This document shows positions 60,579 to 64,000 of a stretch of DNA of 64,000 bases, in pieces. The stretch is from a virus. Where the stretch lies: positions 16,208 to 80,207 of the IMG/VR virus record IMGVR_UViG_3300032770_000017; one strand, 5' to 3'. Position 1 is the stretch's first letter. Each line of letters opens with the position of its first letter. Position numbers and translations under genes: made by a program. The notes under the pieces are model-generated. The model saw only the letters and a program-made list of their open reading frames with translations. It did not search any database and was not told the origin of the DNA.

Positions 60579-61277
60579 ATGACGTTGCTCGATCCGTCGT
60601 CCTGGGAGACGGCGCCCGATGTTGACGGAGCCCTGGCCGCGCTGGTCGCCGCCCTCGCGGGTGTGCAGGACCAGCGCGAGCGCGTGCGGCTGCTGAACAC
60701 CGTGCGCCGGGCCCTCCACGAGGTGTCGCCGCTGGCCCACCATCCGGTGGATTTCGTGGAATGGGTGCCCGTTGAGACGGTCCAAGCCAACGACTACAAC
60801 CCCAACGCCGTGGCACCTCCCGAGATGGAGTTGCTCCGTCTCTCCATCGACCACGACGGCTACACACAGCCTGTCGTGACCTATCTCGACGATTCGGGCA
60901 CTGTTGAGGTGGTCGACGGCTTCCACCGCAACCGTGTCGCCCGTGAGTACCCCGAAGTGGCTGACAGCCTGCTCGGCTTCCTCCCTGCCGTGCGTATCCG
61001 CGCCGAGTCGTCCGACCGCTCCGACCGCATCGCCGCCACGATCCGCCACAACCGGGCGCGCGGGAAGCACCAAGTGGTCAAGATGACCGACATTGTCCTC
61101 GAACTGAAACGGCGCAACTGGTCGGACGCGAAGATCAGTAAAAACCTGGGCATGGACGCCGACGAGGTATTGCGCCTCTCCCAGATCGGTGGCTTGGCTG
61201 ACGTGTTCGCCGATCGGGAGTTCTCACTGGCATGGGAGGTGGAGGAGGATGACCTCGACGACTCGGCCGTGGGCTGA
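60579..61277 (+). CDS. IbrB-like ParB-domain protein
   Basis: 232 residues; leaderless ATG at 60579. NDYNPN (71-76), VDGFHRNRVAREY (112-124), and ATIRHNRARGKHQVVKMTDI (153-172) followed by LGMDADEVLRLSQ are typical for the IbrB type of ParB-like proteins that stand beside PAPS-reductase-like IbrA. The ParB fold may bind CTP or DNA. Coupled by overlap to the next gene, which is coupled to an IbrA-like gene. Confidence 0.8.
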   Translation: MTLLDPSSWETAPDVDGALAALVAALAGVQDQRERVRLLNTVRRALHEVSPLAHHPVDFVEWVPVETVQANDYNPNAVAPPEMELLRLSIDHDGYTQPVVTYLDDSGTVEVVDGFHRNRVAREYPEVADSLLGFLPAVRIRAESSDRSDRIAATIRHNRARGKHQVVKMTDIVLELKRRNWSDAKISKNLGMDADEVLRLSQIGGLADVFADREFSLAWEVEEDDLDDSAVG

Positions 61278-61632
61278 TTGGGAGGATTGGCACGCTGGCC
61301 TCTATGCCCGCCGCCTAGTCCGCGCTGAGAGCATCGTCGCCTCTCTTGCCCTGCTCGCCGACGCCGACACCTTCCTAGAAGTCGGCCACGAGATGGTGCG
61401 CACCTGGCCCCACGCAGCTCGCCACAACCTTGACCATATGTGGAGCGGCCGCCGAGCTTGGATCGGCCAAGCGTCGTGCTGCTATGCCCACGGTGCCACC
61501 GCGGACGAGACAAAGCAGGCTTGGGGCGGCCTAGCCAATGCGGTACAGGCCAGGGCCAATGCCATTGCCGATGAGATCGCCGACGCTTATCACCGAGGAT
61601 GGCGATATGCCCAAACGCTATTTACCGATTGA
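61249..61632 (+). CDS. Conserved middle gene of the IbrB/IbrA-type cassette
   Basis: 127 residues; ATG at 61249 with GGGAGG upstream, overlapping the ParB-like gene by 29 bases. DWEDWHAGLYARRLVRAESI, EMVRTWPHAARHNLDHMWSG and RRAWIGQASCCYAHGATADE are seen. A protein of this kind often sits between ParB-like and PAPS-reductase-like genes in phages and mobile elements. Function unknown; probably a third subunit. Confidence 0.65.
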   Translation: MTSTTRPWADWEDWHAGLYARRLVRAESIVASLALLADADTFLEVGHEMVRTWPHAARHNLDHMWSGRRAWIGQASCCYAHGATADETKQAWGGLANAVQARANAIADEIADAYHRGWRYAQTLFTD

Positions 61633-62887
61633 CGTTTGCACCGCGGCTGAGGAACGAGTCCGATGGGTATTCGAGATGTTCGGGCGCGTCTATATTTCGT
61701 ACAGCGCCGGCAAGGACAGCACTGTGCTTCTTCACCTTGCGGCTCGGGAGGCCCGCCGTCGTGACCGCCGTCTCGGGGTGTTGCTGATCGACTTGGAAGG
61801 CCAGTACCGGCTCACGATCGACCATGCCCAGCGGCAGATAGCTGCCTATTCGGACGTGATCGACCCCTATTGGGTGTGCCTGCCGATCGCCCTGCGCAAT
61901 GCCGTGTCGGTGTTCCAACCGAAGTGGAAGTGCTGGGACGCCGCCGTTCCTGAGTCGTGGATCAGGGAGCCTCCCGAGGGCGCGATCACCGATCCCGCCT
62001 TCTTCCCGTTCTTCCGCGACGGCATGGAGTTCGAGGAGTTCGTGCCCCTCTTCGGCGAGTGGTACGCCGACGGCCAAGAGACGGCCTGCCTCGTCGGCAT
62101 CCGTTCCGACGAAAGCCTCAACCGGTACCGCACGATCGCGTCCTCGTCAAAGGTGCGCCGCGATGGCAGGCAATGGACCACCGTGGTCACGCCGAATGTG
62201 GTGAATGTCTACCCCATTTACGATTGGCGCACCGAGGACATCTGGACGTGGCACGCGAAGAACCCCGAGGCCGAGCACAATCACCTGTACGACCTGATGC
62301 ACAAAGCCGGGCTCCCGTTGGCCCATCAACGCATCTGCCAGCCGTACGGCGACGACCAACGGCGGGGACTGTGGCTGTTCCACATCATCGAACCGGAGAC
62401 ATGGGCACGCGTAGTCGCCCGAGTCAATGGTGCGAATGGTGGGGCGCTGTACGTGCAGGAATGGGGCAGCATCAACGGGTACCGCCGTATCACCAAGCCC
62501 GAAGGCCACTCCTGGCGGTCCTTTGCCGAATTGCTTCTTTCGTCGATGCCGCCTCCTATGGAACGCCACTACCGCGACAAGATCCTGCTGCACATCAAGT
62601 GGTGGCAGGAACGTGGCTTCGCCACTGGCATCCCCGACGAGGCACCCTATGAACTGGAAGCGGCGAGGAAGGCCCCGAGCTGGCGCCGGGTCTGCAAGTC
62701 CCTTCTGCGCAATGACTACTGGGGCAAGGGGCTCGGTTTCTCCCAGCACAAGAGCGACGCTTACAAGGCGTACCTTGACCTGATGCGCCGCCGCCGGGCC
62801 AAGTGGGGTGTGGACGAGAATGCCCTTGAACTGCCCTTGTCCGAGCTGGAGGACGCGCTGGAGATGGCGGGTGCCACCGATGGGTGA
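61607..62887 (+). CDS. IbrA-like PAPS reductase / DUF3440 protein
   Basis: 426 residues; ATG at 61607 with GAGG upstream. YISYSAGKDSTVLLHLAARE (residues 29-48) is the PP-loop of PAPS reductase-like ATP pyrophosphatases. ACLVGIRSDESLNRYRTIAS, VYPIYDWRTEDIWTWH and LMHKAGLPLAHQRICQPYGDDQRRGL are typical for IbrA/DUF3440. Related PP-loop enzymes include DndC of DNA phosphorothioation. Here the pair could alter nucleic acid or regulate host genes; no cysteine desulfurase is seen. Confidence 0.82.
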   Translation: MPKRYLPIDVCTAAEERVRWVFEMFGRVYISYSAGKDSTVLLHLAAREARRRDRRLGVLLIDLEGQYRLTIDHAQRQIAAYSDVIDPYWVCLPIALRNAVSVFQPKWKCWDAAVPESWIREPPEGAITDPAFFPFFRDGMEFEEFVPLFGEWYADGQETACLVGIRSDESLNRYRTIASSSKVRRDGRQWTTVVTPNVVNVYPIYDWRTEDIWTWHAKNPEAEHNHLYDLMHKAGLPLAHQRICQPYGDDQRRGLWLFHIIEPETWARVVARVNGANGGALYVQEWGSINGYRRITKPEGHSWRSFAELLLSSMPPPMERHYRDKILLHIKWWQERGFATGIPDEAPYELEAARKAPSWRRVCKSLLRNDYWGKGLGFSQHKSDAYKAYLDLMRRRRAKWGVDENALELPLSELEDALEMAGATDG

Positions 62888-63038
62888 ACGCCCGAAGCCG
62901 CGGCGCAGCCCGCAGAGCGAGGAAGCCGTCTCTCGCCGTCGCGAGGCCGAACGAGCTGCCGCCGAACGCGAAGCTGCAGAGGACCGGATCGCCGCCCTCT
63001 TGGCCGAGGCCCGTAAGCGCGTCCGGTCCGAGCGTTAG
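62880..63038 (+). CDS. Small charged coiled-coil protein
   Basis: 52 residues from ATG at 62880, overlapping the previous stop by eight bases. SRRREAERAAAEREAAEDRI is a charged helix. It lies just before the small terminase gene. Weak evidence beyond coupling. Confidence 0.45.
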   Translation: MGERPKPRRSPQSEEAVSRRREAERAAAEREAAEDRIAALLAEARKRVRSER

Positions 63039-63041
63039 CCT
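63036..63041 (+). promoter_or_regulatory. Possible -10 (TAGCCT) before terminase
   Basis: TAGCCT is seven bases before ATG at 63049, like the box before the glycosyltransferase at 11368. It could start the late transcript. Confidence 0.35.
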
Positions 63042-63048
63042 TCCCGGC

Positions 63049-63603
63049 ATGTCGGCCCAACCGGATTACCCGACGTGTGGTGCGAAGCACACCCGCGATG
63101 GAGACCCCTGCATCAAGCCGGCCGGCTGGGGTACCGAGCACGCAGGCATCGGCAGGTGCAAGTTCCACGGCGGCTCGACGCCTTCCCACGTCGCCGCGGC
63201 CCGGAAGGCCATGGCCCAGCAATCCGTCGCCACGTTGGGCCTCCCGCGGGACGTGGACCCGCAACAGGCGCTCTTGGAAGAGGTGCACCGCACCGCCGGG
63301 CATGTCGCCTGGCTGAGCGATCTAGTTGGCGATCTGGACCCGCTGGACCTGTCCGACGGCGAAGGGTTCAGCGTGTGGGTGCGGCTCTACCAAGCCGAGC
63401 GTAAGCACCTCGTGGAGGTCACCAAAGCGGCCATCGCCTGTGGCCTGGCAGCACGGGAGGTCGAGCTGGCCGAGCGTGAGGGCGCGCTGTTGGCCCAGGT
63501 AATCCTTCGCATCCTCAGCGACCTCGAACTGAGCGACATCCAACGGGAGATGGCGCCGGGTGTTGTGCGTAGGCACCTGACCGCGGTCAAGGCTGCCAGT
63601 TGA
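63049..63603 (+). CDS. Terminase small subunit
   Basis: 184 residues; ATG at 63049. CGAKHTRDGDPCIKPAGWGT (about residues 10-29), CKFHGGSTPSH and the helical remainder match actinophage small terminases with an N-terminal zinc knuckle. The small subunit recognises packaging sites. TGA overlaps the large terminase start. Confidence 0.75.
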   Translation: MSAQPDYPTCGAKHTRDGDPCIKPAGWGTEHAGIGRCKFHGGSTPSHVAAARKAMAQQSVATLGLPRDVDPQQALLEEVHRTAGHVAWLSDLVGDLDPLDLSDGEGFSVWVRLYQAERKHLVEVTKAAIACGLAAREVELAEREGALLAQVILRILSDLELSDIQREMAPGVVRRHLTAVKAAS

Positions 63604-64000
63604 CCCTTGCCGACCAATCGGTCTGGTCGCGGGCGATCGACCGGGCGCTCGAAGACGTTGACCGTGCCTTCGCCCCTGTGCCGAAGGATGAGGAATGGCG
63701 GCTCACTCCAGCCACCATGGCCCATCACCTCAGTCGTGGCCGGATCCGCCTGTGGCCGTACTTCGCCCTGCTCGGCCAGCGCTTCGCCGACGCAGTGGAA
63801 GGACGCGCGCCCCGCCAGATATGGAACATCCCCGCCCGGTACGGCAAGTCGCTGATCGCCTCCCAGTGGGGGCCGGCGTGGGCCTTCGATCGCACGCCGT
63901 CGCTCAAGATCATCCTGACCAGCTACGGCGACTCCCTGGCCGACAAGAACGCCCTGGCCGTGCGCGACCTGCTCAGGGAGCACAAGGGCGTCCTGCGGTG
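63600..64000 (+). CDS. Terminase large subunit, 3' end cut by window edge
   Basis: 133 residues visible from TTG at 63600, which overlaps the small-subunit stop. GRIRLWPYFALLGQRFADAV, IWNIPARYGKSLIASQWGPA (Walker A region PARYGKS) and IILTSYGDSLADKNALAVRD are the start of the terminase ATPase. It would package DNA into heads. The reading frame runs off the right edge and would continue toward the portal, which is missing from the window. Confidence 0.85.
   Translation, partial: MTLADQSVWSRAIDRALEDVDRAFAPVPKDEEWRLTPATMAHHLSRGRIRLWPYFALLGQRFADAVEGRAPRQIWNIPARYGKSLIASQWGPAWAFDRTPSLKIILTSYGDSLADKNALAVRDLLREHKGVLR

Overview
The window is phage DNA: a high-GC, densely packed tailed-phage genome of siphovirus type (head protease, HK97-type capsid protein, head-tail connectors, tape measure, minor tail proteins, amidase endolysin, terminase). 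The host is probably an actinobacterium. The support is a WhiB-family regulator, an amidase of the type seen in actinophage lysins, many GTG/TTG starts, and about a dozen TAGGAT-like -10 boxes only 6-9 bases from start codons, which implies leaderless transcripts. The first gene (head protease) is cut by the left edge and the last gene (large terminase) by the right edge. Terminase, portal and protease normally follow one another, so the sequence probably comes from a circular or permuted genome opened near the portal gene, which is not visible.

Layout. 0-5.1 kb: head protease, a free-standing HNH gene, then an accessory island of membrane and secreted proteins (VIT1/CCC1-like, a GH12-like lipoprotein, a DUF1003-like protein). 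5.3-10.9 kb: major capsid protein and two virion proteins, with a LAGLIDADG gene inserted antisense. 10.9-26.3 kb: a large surface module of collagen-like (Gly-X-Thr) proteins wrapped around a glycan cassette with five reverse-strand genes, FdtA/FdtB deoxyaminosugar genes and three glycosyltransferases. 26.3-40 kb: head-tail connectors, tail chaperones with a likely -1 frameshift, tape measure, and tail-tip and fibre genes, two of them disturbed by HNH insertions. 40-44.6 kb: lysis region. 44.6-46 kb: reverse-strand operon with an RNA ligase. 46-55.4 kb: recombination and replication (Gam, RecT, SF2 helicase, DnaB-like helicase, HNH, VRR-NUC). 55-60.5 kb: small early genes, WhiB and a lysozyme-like exported protein. 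60.5-63 kb: an IbrB/IbrA-type ParB plus PAPS-reductase-like cassette. 63-64 kb: terminase subunits.

The most striking system is the surface module. Collagen-like proteins rich in threonine lie beside genes to make a 3-amino-3,6-dideoxy sugar, to transfer acyl and methyl groups, and to move sugars. This suggests glycan-decorated tail fibres or virion surface. Other notable points are a beta-domain present in four virion proteins, a leaderless promoter family, a three-way-junction RNA directly downstream of one promoter, a terminator/antiterminator pair before the replication genes, and homing endonucleases that have duplicated or split the genes they invaded. No integrase, repressor or tRNA was seen.
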